Positions 1 through 9,462 of a stretch of 64,000 nucleotides of DNA are shown here, in pieces (position 1 is the first letter of the stretch; each line of letters begins with the position of its first letter). The position numbers and the translations under genes were made by a program. The notes under the pieces are model-generated. The model worked only from the letters and a program-made list of their open reading frames with translations, had not been told where the DNA came from and made no database searches. The DNA comes from Rhodoferax sp. (GTDB lineage Bacteria; Pseudomonadota; Gammaproteobacteria; Burkholderiales; Burkholderiaceae_C). The stretch spans positions 1 through 64,000 of the forward strand of contig JAIFLV010000020.1 in assembly GCA_020048895.1 (NCBI GenBank). Reading direction: 5' to 3'.

Positions 1-671
1 CGGTCCTCCAGCTCGGTGGACAAGGGCATGGCCCAGAGGTCGCCGTGGCGGGTGTGAAAGCGGTAGGGCAATTCGTCGTTGACCCAGTCGCAGAAATAGT
101 CGATGCCATTGGCCTTGAGCAACTCGGGCGTGTGTTCGCTCTCGAGTTTGCCGGGGCTCAGCCACCCGCGCACTTGCTGCCCTGAGAGCTCGCGCAGGCG
201 TTGCAGCGAGCGCTGTACCAGATCAGCCTCATCGGCCTCCGACAAGCCGCCGGCATGCGGCGTGTCCATGCTCCAGGAGTGGCCCAGAATCTCGTTGCCA
301 CGCTCTTTCACTGCGCCCAGCAGGTAGGGGTAGCGCTCGGCCAGCCGCGCATTGATGGCAAAAGTGGGTTGGATGCCGTACTGGTCAAACGCCTTGAAGA
401 ATCGGTAGATGCCGACCCGGTTGCCGTAGTCGCGCAGCGTGTAATGGCGCAAGTCCGGGTAGGGCATGGTCATCGAGCCCGGCAGCTTGACCGGCTTGCC
501 TGCCGGGTTCATCGGGAAGTGTTGCAGGCTGACATTCACCCACAGCGCCAGCTTCTTGCCATCGGGCCAGACCACCGGCGGGCGCTGCGTCAGCATCGAC
601 CACGCGTAGCGGTCGTGGTCCATGCCGTAGCGGCGTTTGGGGTATTCCATGCAGGCTTGATCGAGTGCCAT
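1..671 (-). CDS. polysaccharide deacetylase / PuuE-like family protein (partial, runs off left edge)
   Basis: Minus-strand reading from ATG at 671 (MALDQACMEYPKRRYGMDHDRYAW...); RDYGNRVG and GHSWSMD motifs shared with the adjacent paralog. Confidence 0.75.
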   Translation of the reverse strand, partial: MALDQACMEYPKRRYGMDHDRYAWSMLTQRPPVVWPDGKKLALWVNVSLQHFPMNPAGKPVKLPGSMTMPYPDLRHYTLRDYGNRVGIYRFFKAFDQYGIQPTFAINARLAERYPYLLGAVKERGNEILGHSWSMDTPHAGGLSEADEADLVQRSLQRLRELSGQQVRGWLSPGKLESEHTPELLKANGIDYFCDWVNDELPYRFHTRHGDLWAMPLSTELED

Positions 672-673
672 GG

Positions 674-1591
674 TCATCCTTTGGGTTGATGCGCGGCGAT
701 GTCGGCAGCGCTCTGGTCGTAGCCGTTGGCGAGGTAATGTTCGGCAATTTCGCGTCCGGTGGTTACCCATACATCAGAGTGGCCGGTGATGTACTCCAGC
801 GCTTCTTCAAAGGCCTTGAGACGGTGCGGGCAACTCACCTGGTAGTTGTGCGTGGGGATGCACATTACCGTGCCCGATTCGGCACCCTCAGCGTACAGGC
901 GATCAAAGCTGTCCTTGATCATCTGGCCATAACGCCGTGGCTCGATCTTGTTGACCACATAGACGATGGTGTCATTGAGTTCCAGCGAATACGGCACGGA
1001 GACAAAACGCTGGCCGCCGCGCACCTTGACCGGGGTGGGCTGGTCGTCGTGAAACAAGTCACAGGTGTAGATGCCGCCAAGCTCGGCAAACAGATCGACC
1101 GTCACTTCACTGTGCGAGAGCGCAGGCGCCAGGTAGCCGGCCGGGCGGCGCCCGGTGTGCTGCTCGATGACTTCCATCGATTCGAGCAGTGCACTGCGCT
1201 CCTGCGCTTCGGACATGCCATAGGTGTAACGCGTGTTGTAGATACCGTGGCTGAAAAACTCCCAGTCGCGCTCCTTGCACATCGCGATGATTTCCGGGTG
1301 GTGGGTACACAGAGCGGTGGAGAGCGAAATCGAGCCGCGGATGCCGTACTTTTCGAGCAGGTTCATCTGGCGCATGTGGCCGACACGGTTGCCATAGTCG
1401 CGAATCGAGTAGCCCGGCACCGCAGGATAGGGGTGTGGCCAGGGCGTGCGCTGCGGGTTCTTGGGCGGGTCGAGTTCGTAAAACTCGATGTTGGGCGCGA
1501 CCCAGAACGCCACCCGTGCTCCGTTGGGCCAGCGGATCTTCGGGCGGTTTTGGTAGGGCCAGTAGTCGTAGTAGCCGGTGTCTTCGCGCAT
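674..1591 (-). CDS. polysaccharide deacetylase / PuuE-like family protein
   Basis: 305 aa ORF; IRDYGNRVG, FFSHGIYNTRYTYGMSEAQE, paralogous to the preceding ORF. Confidence 0.8.
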   Translation of the reverse strand: MREDTGYYDYWPYQNRPKIRWPNGARVAFWVAPNIEFYELDPPKNPQRTPWPHPYPAVPGYSIRDYGNRVGHMRQMNLLEKYGIRGSISLSTALCTHHPEIIAMCKERDWEFFSHGIYNTRYTYGMSEAQERSALLESMEVIEQHTGRRPAGYLAPALSHSEVTVDLFAELGGIYTCDLFHDDQPTPVKVRGGQRFVSVPYSLELNDTIVYVVNKIEPRRYGQMIKDSFDRLYAEGAESGTVMCIPTHNYQVSCPHRLKAFEEALEYITGHSDVWVTTGREIAEHYLANGYDQSAADIAAHQPKG

Positions 1592-1609
1592 GGGTGGCTC
1601 CTTGTCAGG

Positions 1610-2284
1610 TCAAAGCGCAGCGACAGTCTTGTCCAGCCAGCCCAGCGTTTCGTTGACGTCGACCACATCGGCATATTTCAGCATCAGGTCGGTCAGGTTG
1701 GCGAAGTGGTAGCTTTCGTGCTTGTCGGCAACGCACTGCTCGGGCACGATGGTGCGGTAGCCGCGCGAGAGTGAATCCACCGCACCGGCACGCACACAGC
1801 CTGAGGTCGAGCCGCCGGTGATCACCACGGTGTCGCACTGGTGCCAAACCAGCAGCGACTGCAGGGGGGTTTCGAAAAACGGCGAAGGCATGCGCTTGCA
1901 GTAGATCAGATCGGTACCATGCTGTATTTCGCAGCGATCGTCGAGTTCGGCGCGACGCGAGCCGTGCTTGATGTTTTGCAGCGAGTCGGGTGTATTGGTG
2001 CGCGTACCCCACACGCCGGCGTCTTCGGCCGAGTCGGCATAGGCCACATGGGTCCAGACCACCGGCCAGCCCAGCTTGCGAAACCCTTGGGCAAGTGCGT
2101 TGACGTACTCAATCTGGCGCGGGTCGGTCTCATAGGCTGTCTTGAACTCGTCGGGTCGGGTGTAGGCGCGCTGAAAATCGATGTTCACCAGTACGGCTTT
2201 CTTGCCGTAGCCAAAGCGGGCCCGGTTTGGATTGGCCTTGACTTCGAGCCACAGCTCGCGCGCGGTTTTATTGGAAAGTTCCAT
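1610..2284 (-). CDS. isochorismatase-family cysteine amidohydrolase (N-carbamoylsarcosine amidase-like)
   Basis: 224 aa; VLVNIDFQRAYT and VVITGGSTSGCVRA catalytic-Cys motif. Confidence 0.85.
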   Translation of the reverse strand: MELSNKTARELWLEVKANPNRARFGYGKKAVLVNIDFQRAYTRPDEFKTAYETDPRQIEYVNALAQGFRKLGWPVVWTHVAYADSAEDAGVWGTRTNTPDSLQNIKHGSRRAELDDRCEIQHGTDLIYCKRMPSPFFETPLQSLLVWHQCDTVVITGGSTSGCVRAGAVDSLSRGYRTIVPEQCVADKHESYHFANLTDLMLKYADVVDVNETLGWLDKTVAAL

Positions 2285-2326
2285 CGTGACTCCTGTGAAT
2301 AACGGCTTGGGATTCTGGTGAATTAC

Positions 2327-2376
2327 TCAAAAATGATAGCGCCTTGCGCAGATGCTGCAAGCGCTACAGGCCAATA
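2327..2376. repeat. intergenic repeat family copy 1
   Basis: TCAAAAATGATAGCGCCTTGCGCAGATGCTGCAAGCGCTACAGGCCAATA; resembles copies at 6392 and 38301. Confidence 0.5.
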
Positions 2377-2382
2377 TTGTTC

Positions 2383-3834
2383 TCAACTTTTCCGATTGGT
2401 CGCCGGCGCCGTTGCGCTGGCAAACCACCAGGGCGAGGCGCTGCCGTCGTTGATCAGAAAGGCCTGCTGGCGGTAGAAGCGCTGCAAACTCGGCGTGCCC
2501 ATGCGCGAGCCACCCAGCCCGGAGTACTTGAACGATTGCTTGGCGGCATCATGGACCATACTGGTGAGCGCCGCGTCGTTGATCGAAATGGCGCCCGCTT
2601 CGAGCCGCGCCGCAATGCGTTTGGCGCGTTCAATATCCCGCGAGAAAACGCAGGCCGACAACCCGAAGTCAGTGGCGTTGGCCAGGCGCACGGCCTCCTC
2701 TTCGTTGTCGAATGGCATCACGGGCAAGATGGCGGCAAAGGTCTCTTCCCGGATGATCGCCATATCGTGGTTCACGTCCACCAGCACCGTAGGCTCACAC
2801 CAGGCGCCGCCGCCGAGCCCGAGCACCTTGCCGCCCGTGATGGCGCGTGCGCCCTTGGCGTAGGCCTCTTCCAGATGGCGCTTGACCACCGGGATTTGCA
2901 CCTCGGCAATGATGGGGCCAATCTGCCCGCTGGCAATATCGGGAAAGCTGTGGCGCAATGCCGCGACCTCGGCGGACAATGCTGCGACAAATGGTTCGAA
3001 TATTGATCGGTCCACATAACAGCGCTCGATGGACATGCAGGTTTGTCCGGCATTGACCATGCTACCCCAGGCCAAGGCCCGCGCGGCGTGGGCAATGTCG
3101 GCATCGGCGCAGACGATGGCCGGGTCCTTGCCACCGAGTTCCAGATGTACCGGTACAAACACCTCGGCCGCCAGTTGTCCGACACGCCTGCCGGTGCGCA
3201 CGCTGCCGGTGAAGCAGACCACGTCGCTGTTGCGGATGAGCGCTTCGCCGGTAGGGCCGGCACCCGTCACAAAAGCCAGTACGTCGGAGAGTCCGGGTAC
3301 ACGCTCGATGGCGCGCCGCAACACCGGAACAAAGCGCGGCGTGGCCTCAGACGGTTTGATCATCACGGCGCAACCCACGGCCAGTGCCGGAATGGCGTCA
3401 ATGAGCGACAGGATCAGCGGAAAGTTCCACGGACTGATGATGCCCGCCAGCGGATAGGGCCGCTTGTGCTGCTCAATGATGACGTTGGGGGTGTTAGCGC
3501 GCCGCGGCGCCTCGTCAACCAGCAAACCCGGCGCATCACTTAGCCAGCGACGGATGGTGTTTTGCATGCCCTGCACTTCCAGCACCGATTCGATGCGCCT
3601 GCCGGTGTCGGCGGTCAGTGCTTCCACCAGGGGCTCGCTTTCTGCGGCGATGGCTTGGGCAAACTGTCCCAGCAAGTCCAACCGGTGCGCGACCGACTGC
3701 GCTGACCAGGCAGGCTGCGCTGCGCGCAGGCGCTTGGCCACTGCAGCCACGGCTTCGGCCGTGAAGATGGGCATCTGGTAATCGACCTCACCAGTGCGAG
3801 GATTGCGCGTAGGCAAGGTGCTGGCATCATTCAC
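2383..3834 (-). CDS. aldehyde dehydrogenase (coniferyl-aldehyde-DH-like)
   Basis: 483 aa; SPWNFP, FTGSVRTGR, LELGGKDPAIV, NAGQTCMS motifs. Confidence 0.9.
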   Translation of the reverse strand: MNDASTLPTRNPRTGEVDYQMPIFTAEAVAAVAKRLRAAQPAWSAQSVAHRLDLLGQFAQAIAAESEPLVEALTADTGRRIESVLEVQGMQNTIRRWLSDAPGLLVDEAPRRANTPNVIIEQHKRPYPLAGIISPWNFPLILSLIDAIPALAVGCAVMIKPSEATPRFVPVLRRAIERVPGLSDVLAFVTGAGPTGEALIRNSDVVCFTGSVRTGRRVGQLAAEVFVPVHLELGGKDPAIVCADADIAHAARALAWGSMVNAGQTCMSIERCYVDRSIFEPFVAALSAEVAALRHSFPDIASGQIGPIIAEVQIPVVKRHLEEAYAKGARAITGGKVLGLGGGAWCEPTVLVDVNHDMAIIREETFAAILPVMPFDNEEEAVRLANATDFGLSACVFSRDIERAKRIAARLEAGAISINDAALTSMVHDAAKQSFKYSGLGGSRMGTPSLQRFYRQQAFLINDGSASPWWFASATAPATNRKS

Positions 3835-4927
3835 GACCGATGACTCCCCTGGCGATCAGTTGGTTGATGGTATCGCGCTGCGTGTTGGCGAACTGTGCGC
3901 GTTCGGGCACAAAGGGCTGGCCCGCGGCATTGAGCATCGTGTTGGGTGGGTGCACCGAGCCAGCATAGGTGGCTGCAAAGAGTTCCAGGCGCTGGCGCGA
4001 CAGCATATTGGCCATGCCCGGGGTGCGGCGCTGTCGGCGCAGCGCGGCGATGTCAATGCTGGCGTTGGCGACCATCGACTCACCGGTACCAGCCTCGGCC
4101 AGCACTTCACCCTTGGCATCCACAATCTTCGACAGCCCATCGGTGGAACTCTCGGGGAAGTCGACGTCGCGAATGCCCGCGGAGTTGGCCGAAACCACAT
4201 AGGCACAGTTTTCGTAAGCGCGGGCGCGCTTGGCGATGTCTTTCGGTGTCAGGCGCGGACTGCAGACCTCGCTGGACGAGTGCAGAAAAACCTCGGCGCC
4301 GCGCAGGGCTAGCGAGCGGGCAATCTCGGGGTACAGAATTTCCTCTGATGCAATGCAGGCGAGTTTGCCCAGAGGAGTGTCGGCCACCGGGAATACGCCG
4401 TCCAGGCCATAGAGTTCGAGATAGCGGTCCCACACGTCGTGCGGCGTTGGAGCAAACATCGACACCAGACGCCGGTAGCGCAGCACCACTTCACCGCTGT
4501 CGTCGATGATGAAGCTGGTCTGGAAGTACAGGCCCGGGAAATGTGCGTCCGTCTCGTAGGCATTGCCGGAGAAATACAGGCCCAGGCTTTTGCACATCGC
4601 GCGCATTTGGGCGTACTCGGGACCGTCGGGTGCGAGCGCAGCTTTCTCGGCCCACGCAGGCAAGGCGTCGCCCAGAGGGTAGCTGGTCAAGAAATACTCG
4701 GGAGCCACTACCAGTTTGAGCCCGGGGCCGATAAAGGCGCGACTGGCAACAATCTGCCGGTGCACACGGTCAATGTTGCGGCGCATCGCGGCGCGCGCGG
4801 CATCAGCATCCGGGCAGGCGTTGACGGCGTAGCACGCGGTTTGCAGCGCCAGCGCCAGATAGGGAGCCGGCACCGGGTGCACTACCTTGGCAGTGGCGGA
4901 CACCAATGGCGTGGCAACGGCACTCAT
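3827..4927 (-). CDS. carbon-nitrogen hydrolase (nitrilase superfamily)
   Basis: VVAPEYFLTSYP, KLACIASEEILYPEIARSLALRGAEV; start taken at ATG 4927. Confidence 0.75.
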   Translation of the reverse strand: MSAVATPLVSATAKVVHPVPAPYLALALQTACYAVNACPDADAARAAMRRNIDRVHRQIVASRAFIGPGLKLVVAPEYFLTSYPLGDALPAWAEKAALAPDGPEYAQMRAMCKSLGLYFSGNAYETDAHFPGLYFQTSFIIDDSGEVVLRYRRLVSMFAPTPHDVWDRYLELYGLDGVFPVADTPLGKLACIASEEILYPEIARSLALRGAEVFLHSSSEVCSPRLTPKDIAKRARAYENCAYVVSANSAGIRDVDFPESSTDGLSKIVDAKGEVLAEAGTGESMVANASIDIAALRRQRRTPGMANMLSRQRLELFAATYAGSVHPPNTMLNAAGQPFVPERAQFANTQRDTINQLIARGVIGRE

Positions 4928-5646
4928 GGGTGGTTGCGCACCAGTTCGACCAGTTCGTAATAGGTCTGCATGTAACCACCGACGCCGCCTTTGAGGAAGA
5001 TGTAGTCGCCATCGGCGCTGCACCAGACGTCGTAGGGTGGATGCTCCTGGGGCAACTGTCCGGCGGTGTCGACATAGCGGAAATGCAATGCATCAAACGT
5101 ACCGGCCACCACCGTGATGGTTTCGCGGCCGACGAACTCCAGCCCAAAGCCCAGACTGAACAGCATAGGCCCAGTCGCACCACGATGGTCCGGCGAGGTC
5201 AGCATCAGGTTGGGAAAGAACTGCTTGCCCGGCCCCTGGCTGAGGTCGTAAATCCGCAGGCACAGGGCGTCGCCGCAAATCGGGTGCGCACCTAGCCAAC
5301 GCACGCGTCCTGGGAGCTCAATGCGCTGGGCAATGCGACCGTCGCGCCGGTTGATGGTCTGGCAATCCGCATACTGCGGCGTGAAATGCATCAGCCCGGT
5401 GCCTTCATACTGGTCACCCACCGTGATGCGCACCGAGCAGTCCAGCGGGTACCACTGGGCATCCATGGCCATCACCACATCGCGAATGACGTTCGGCGCA
5501 TCGTCAATCTCGCAGTGGGCGTGTACCACTCGCACGCCATCGGCCTGATCGGTCAGGCTGAAATACTCACGGCCCCGTTCCTGACCCAGTCGCTCGGGCT
5601 TGGTGCTGGTGTAGCGGATGGCTCCGCGAATGGTCTTGTGTTTCAT
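4924..5646 (-). CDS. uncharacterised protein
   Basis: MKHKTIRGAIRYTSTKPERLGQERGREYF...; 4-bp overlap with downstream CDS; no family recognised. Confidence 0.7.
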   Translation of the reverse strand: MKHKTIRGAIRYTSTKPERLGQERGREYFSLTDQADGVRVVHAHCEIDDAPNVIRDVVMAMDAQWYPLDCSVRITVGDQYEGTGLMHFTPQYADCQTINRRDGRIAQRIELPGRVRWLGAHPICGDALCLRIYDLSQGPGKQFFPNLMLTSPDHRGATGPMLFSLGFGLEFVGRETITVVAGTFDALHFRYVDTAGQLPQEHPPYDVWCSADGDYIFLKGGVGGYMQTYYELVELVRNHP

Positions 5647-5656
5647 GGTGAGGCTC

Positions 5657-6328
5657 TCAAAACGGTTTGGTGGCACCAAAGAAGGCTGTGGTCAAAATCA
5701 AAACCCAGTACCCGTAGGCGATGCTGCGGCCAAAGCGGATGGATTTCTCCAGTCGGGCTTCGATTTCGGTCGAGGGGCCCTGCGCCAAGGCACGGAACAT
5801 TTCGGTCCACTCGCGCATGATGAAGCGCAACTTCAGGCCGATGATCAAGGTCAAGGAGTAGGTCAGTACCTTTGCCGAATACCATTTGGCTGGCCCGAAG
5901 GGCCCATAACCCAGCAACGAAGAAACGGCACTGATCAGCAACACGGGAATCAGCACAAAGCGAATGGACTCATCGATCTTGGTCAAGCGTAAGCCGGTAT
6001 CGGTTTCCCTGAAGTAGAAAGCCGACCAACACAACCCCAGCCATCCGGCAAACAGCACCCACATTAGGGTCAACCAGCCCCCGCCCAAGGGTTGCGCACC
6101 CCAGAGAAAACCCATGTGCAGTCCCAGGGGCAACAGCATGATGATGCCGGTGCGCGCCAGGATGTCGATGCGGTAGGCCGTTTCCATGTGGCGGCGACGC
6201 TCGTCCATAGACAGCTTGCGATTGATCACGTTGTAGGAGGTCTGAAACACGCCCCACTCCCCCCCCAGCCAATAAACCATGGCAACAATGTGCAACCATC
6301 GCAGTACGTTTACTTCATGAATTTCCAT
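5657..6328 (-). CDS. small polytopic membrane protein (CopD/HemJ/DUF2269-like)
   Basis: LHIVAMVYWLGGEWG N-terminal motif, several TM stretches; paralog of CDS 18690-19367. Confidence 0.7.
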   Translation of the reverse strand: MEIHEVNVLRWLHIVAMVYWLGGEWGVFQTSYNVINRKLSMDERRRHMETAYRIDILARTGIIMLLPLGLHMGFLWGAQPLGGGWLTLMWVLFAGWLGLCWSAFYFRETDTGLRLTKIDESIRFVLIPVLLISAVSSLLGYGPFGPAKWYSAKVLTYSLTLIIGLKLRFIMREWTEMFRALAQGPSTEIEARLEKSIRFGRSIAYGYWVLILTTAFFGATKPF

Positions 6329-6391
6329 CCGCTCTTTCTCCAGTTGGGTAGAGGCAAGTCTGCAACCGCTCCATGCGGATGTTCAACTTGC

Positions 6392-6446
6392 TCCTAAAAA
6401 TGTAGCTGCTTGCGCAATGCCATCGGGCGTTAGATGGCAAAAACGC
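6392..6446. repeat. intergenic repeat family copy 2
   Basis: CTAAAAATGTAGCTGCTTGCGCAATGCCATCGGGCGTTAGATGGCAAAAACG. Confidence 0.5.
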
Positions 6447-6482
6447 CCTGAAAAACCAAGGCGCAATACTGCGCCACAGGCA

Positions 6483-7481
6483 TCAATGGTCGTGGTCGTG
6501 GCTATGTCCATCGCCATGGTGGTGGTGTTTCCCGCCATGGCTGTGGGCGAAGCCTTGCTTCGGGTCAGGTTCGGACACTTTGTGTGCACCGCCGACGCGC
6601 GGCATGGTGAGCTCAAAATCTTCCGGGCCATGCGGGTGGTTGTGGCCGAACTGGACAATCCATTTGTACAACTCCGGGTCGCGCTCGGCCACCCTGGCCG
6701 CTGCCCGCATCTGGTTCTCCTCGACGGTGCTCCACGGGTTGTAATGGAAATGGTTGAACAGCTTGGAATCGACCCGCCCGAGCGCAATGCAGCCGCGCTC
6801 GCTGGCAAACGCTCCGTGGTTGATGTAAGCCGGACGCCAGAAGTAGCCGCCGGTGGGGACCGTGCCGAACTGCATCATCCACGAGTCGCCCCACAGGTGG
6901 TACGACTCCTCGGCGCAATCGTGGTAAGAAATGTTGTCCTGCCAGAAATGGGGCGTCATGCAGTACAGAAACGTCAGCGCGTGGGTGCGGTCGTTGAAGT
7001 TGAGCAATTTGATCAGGCAACCGGTTGCCACGCTGGGCTTGGCCACATTGCCCATGGCCCAGGGAATATCGTTGTACGAATCGGTCTGGTGAAAACGGTC
7101 AGTGCGGCACAGGGGGTGGTTGGTGTCGGACTCCACCAGGCTGGGCTCACCGGTGTTGTACATCATCAACAACAGACAGCCATTCTCCGATGACATCTGC
7201 GGTTGTACATAACCCGCAGGGAAAAAGACATAGTGCCCCTTCCCGACCTTCTTGTTGCCAAGTTGCAATTCACCTTCCATCACCAGCAGTTCCAGCTCAG
7301 ACCAGCTGAAACCGGGCTTTTGCTGGTAGCCCGCGTCGAGCTGGACGGTCATGGTGCAAGCACCGGTATCGGTATCGAGGCTGAGCATCTTGTATTGCAT
7401 GCCGCTGCCAAACCCCTTCATGGTCATTTTCTTGAAGGGAACATCGCGGTCGCAAAACGGTTCTATATGTGGACGTGCCAT
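6483..7481 (-). CDS. cupin-type (DUF4437-like) protein with His-rich C-terminus
   Basis: 332 aa; beta-rich duplicated cupin-like sequence; ends HSHGGKHHHHGDGHSHDHDH. Confidence 0.7.
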   Translation of the reverse strand: MARPHIEPFCDRDVPFKKMTMKGFGSGMQYKMLSLDTDTGACTMTVQLDAGYQQKPGFSWSELELLVMEGELQLGNKKVGKGHYVFFPAGYVQPQMSSENGCLLLMMYNTGEPSLVESDTNHPLCRTDRFHQTDSYNDIPWAMGNVAKPSVATGCLIKLLNFNDRTHALTFLYCMTPHFWQDNISYHDCAEESYHLWGDSWMMQFGTVPTGGYFWRPAYINHGAFASERGCIALGRVDSKLFNHFHYNPWSTVEENQMRAAARVAERDPELYKWIVQFGHNHPHGPEDFELTMPRVGGAHKVSEPDPKQGFAHSHGGKHHHHGDGHSHDHDH

Positions 7482-7507
7482 GGTGCTACTCCTGGTTATT
7501 GATTGCG

Positions 7508-7774
7508 TCAGTAAACGACCTTGTGGGGGCGATCAGGCTTCACTGGAATGTCTGCCAACTTGATTTTGGTGCGCGCGTCGCCGTCGGTGTTGAAGCCACG
7601 GGTCTGAATCCGTTCCAAAAATTCGGCATACCACTTGTCCCGCGTGGGCGTCATCTCCTCCATGGCTTGCACGATGCCCGCGTAGCGCTCTTCCTGCTCC
7701 TTGATTTCCTGCTTCAACCACTTTGTCTCGGCAGCGGTGCGCTTGTGTGGAATGAAAAGGCTTTGAAAAGACAT
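7508..7774 (-). CDS. small uncharacterised protein (88 aa)
   Basis: MSFQSLFIPHKRTAAETKWLKQEIKEQEERYAG..., start at ATG 7774, lies between cupin and ligase in the same operon. Confidence 0.6.
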   Translation of the reverse strand: MSFQSLFIPHKRTAAETKWLKQEIKEQEERYAGIVQAMEEMTPTRDKWYAEFLERIQTRGFNTDGDARTKIKLADIPVKPDRPHKVVY

Positions 7775-7830
7775 GATGTAACTCCTGTTGCGTTGAGATT
7801 TGGTTTGAACAATTCGCCGGGCTGTGGCCC

Positions 7831-9426
7831 TCAAATCTTGCGGGCCTGTTCTTTCCAGAAGGGCTCGCGCAGCTGCCGATGCAGAATCTTGCCGGTGGCA
7901 TTGCGCGGCAGCGCCTGGACAAAATCGATCGATTTGGGTTTCTTGTACCCGGCGATACGGCCATCGCACCAGGCGATCAACTCTGCAGAGGTAGCTTCGC
8001 AGCCCGGCCTGAGCACCACGACCGCCTTGATGGCTTCGCCCCACTCGACCGAGGGCACTCCGATAACTGCAATCTCGTACACCGCCGGGTGGGCTTGCAG
8101 AACCCGCTCCACCTCCGACGGATACACATTGAAGGCGCCAGTAACAATCAGGTCCTTCTTGCGGTCGACCAGATAGATGTAGCCGTCTTCGTCCATCCGC
8201 GCCATATCACCGGTGAACACCCAGCCGTCGCGAATCGACTCCGCGGTCGCCTCCGGGTTGCCCCAGAAACCGGTGATATTGGCCTCGGTACGCACGCCAA
8301 TTTCTCCCACCGTGCCCGCAGCGACAAGTTGACCATCGTCGCCAAAAATGCATACGTCGACATTGACCTGCGGCTTGCCGCACGACAGCAAGCGGTGTTC
8401 AAAAGCCGGGTCGTTCAGGGCCAGTTCGTGGTCTGCCGGCTCCAGCACGGTGCCGGCAGTGCCAGTCTCCGTGGAAGCAAAGGTTTGGCGGAAGCGGCAA
8501 TGCGGCAGCTTGCGCTTGGCCTCCCTTAGCACCGGCACCGGGATTGGCGAACCACCATACAGAACGGTATCGAGCGCGCTGAGGTCGTATTGCTCGAAGT
8601 CATCACGGGCGAGCAGGCGCTGAATGGTGGTTGGCACCAGGTTGGTAAAGGTAATCCGCTCGCTTGAGAGTGTTTCCAGTGCCCGCTCGGCATCGAAATT
8701 GACGATCACGCTGGTGGAGCCGACGTACACCGCGCAATAGATGCCCGCGGTTCCAGCGGCCGAGTACAGTGGTGATGGCAACATCACCCGGTGGGTGCCC
8801 CGACTGCCGATGGCGTGCACATGCACAAACATACCCACCAGCGTACTGCCATGGGTGTAGGTGGCCCCCTTTGGAAAACCGGTGGTGCCGCTGGTGTAGA
8901 GCAGCATCGATGGTTCATCGTAGGCTAGCGGTGTGTCGAGCACGGGCTCGCCAGGGTCTCCGCGTGCCACCATCGCCTCATAGTCCATTACCGAATCATC
9001 CGCAGTGTCGATGCCAATCAGCAGCTTGCAGGCAGGCACCTGGGCCAACGCCAACCGCGCCGCGGGCAGTTCTGGCTTGGCCACGATCAACGCGCGCGAA
9101 CCAGAATTTTCCAGGATGAACGCAACCTCAGGCGGCGACAAGCGGTTATTCACGGTAACCGTCACGGCCCCGAGTTTGGCCAGGGCAAATGACGCCTCGA
9201 CCCACTGGTGGCTGTTGCGGGCAAAGATACCGACGCGGTCCCCCCGCCCCACCCCCAGCTTGCGCAGTTCATTGGCAAACCGGCAGGAGCGCTCATTGAC
9301 CTGACGCCAAGTCAGGCGCGTGTCTTCAAATACCAGGCCCAGTTTGTTACCTGACACTCTGGCGTTGCGACTGAGCAAGTCGCCCACGCCCGCCAGTCCG
9401 CCGAATACTCCTGCAACGTTGCTCAA
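7831..9426 (-). CDS. AMP-dependent acyl-CoA synthetase/ligase
   Basis: LLYTSGTTGFPKGATYTH, GWVFTGDMARMDEDGYIYLVDRKKDLI, GKILHRQLR. Confidence 0.92.
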   Translation of the reverse strand: MSNVAGVFGGLAGVGDLLSRNARVSGNKLGLVFEDTRLTWRQVNERSCRFANELRKLGVGRGDRVGIFARNSHQWVEASFALAKLGAVTVTVNNRLSPPEVAFILENSGSRALIVAKPELPAARLALAQVPACKLLIGIDTADDSVMDYEAMVARGDPGEPVLDTPLAYDEPSMLLYTSGTTGFPKGATYTHGSTLVGMFVHVHAIGSRGTHRVMLPSPLYSAAGTAGIYCAVYVGSTSVIVNFDAERALETLSSERITFTNLVPTTIQRLLARDDFEQYDLSALDTVLYGGSPIPVPVLREAKRKLPHCRFRQTFASTETGTAGTVLEPADHELALNDPAFEHRLLSCGKPQVNVDVCIFGDDGQLVAAGTVGEIGVRTEANITGFWGNPEATAESIRDGWVFTGDMARMDEDGYIYLVDRKKDLIVTGAFNVYPSEVERVLQAHPAVYEIAVIGVPSVEWGEAIKAVVVLRPGCEATSAELIAWCDGRIAGYKKPKSIDFVQALPRNATGKILHRQLREPFWKEQARKI

Positions 9427-9462
9427 GACGAATCCCCGATCACGATGGTGTCACCCTCAACG

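Noticed and set aside
665-1774. 369-aa plus-strand ORF
   Set aside because: Shadow ORF antisense to the PuuE-like gene 674-1591; no recognisable motifs.
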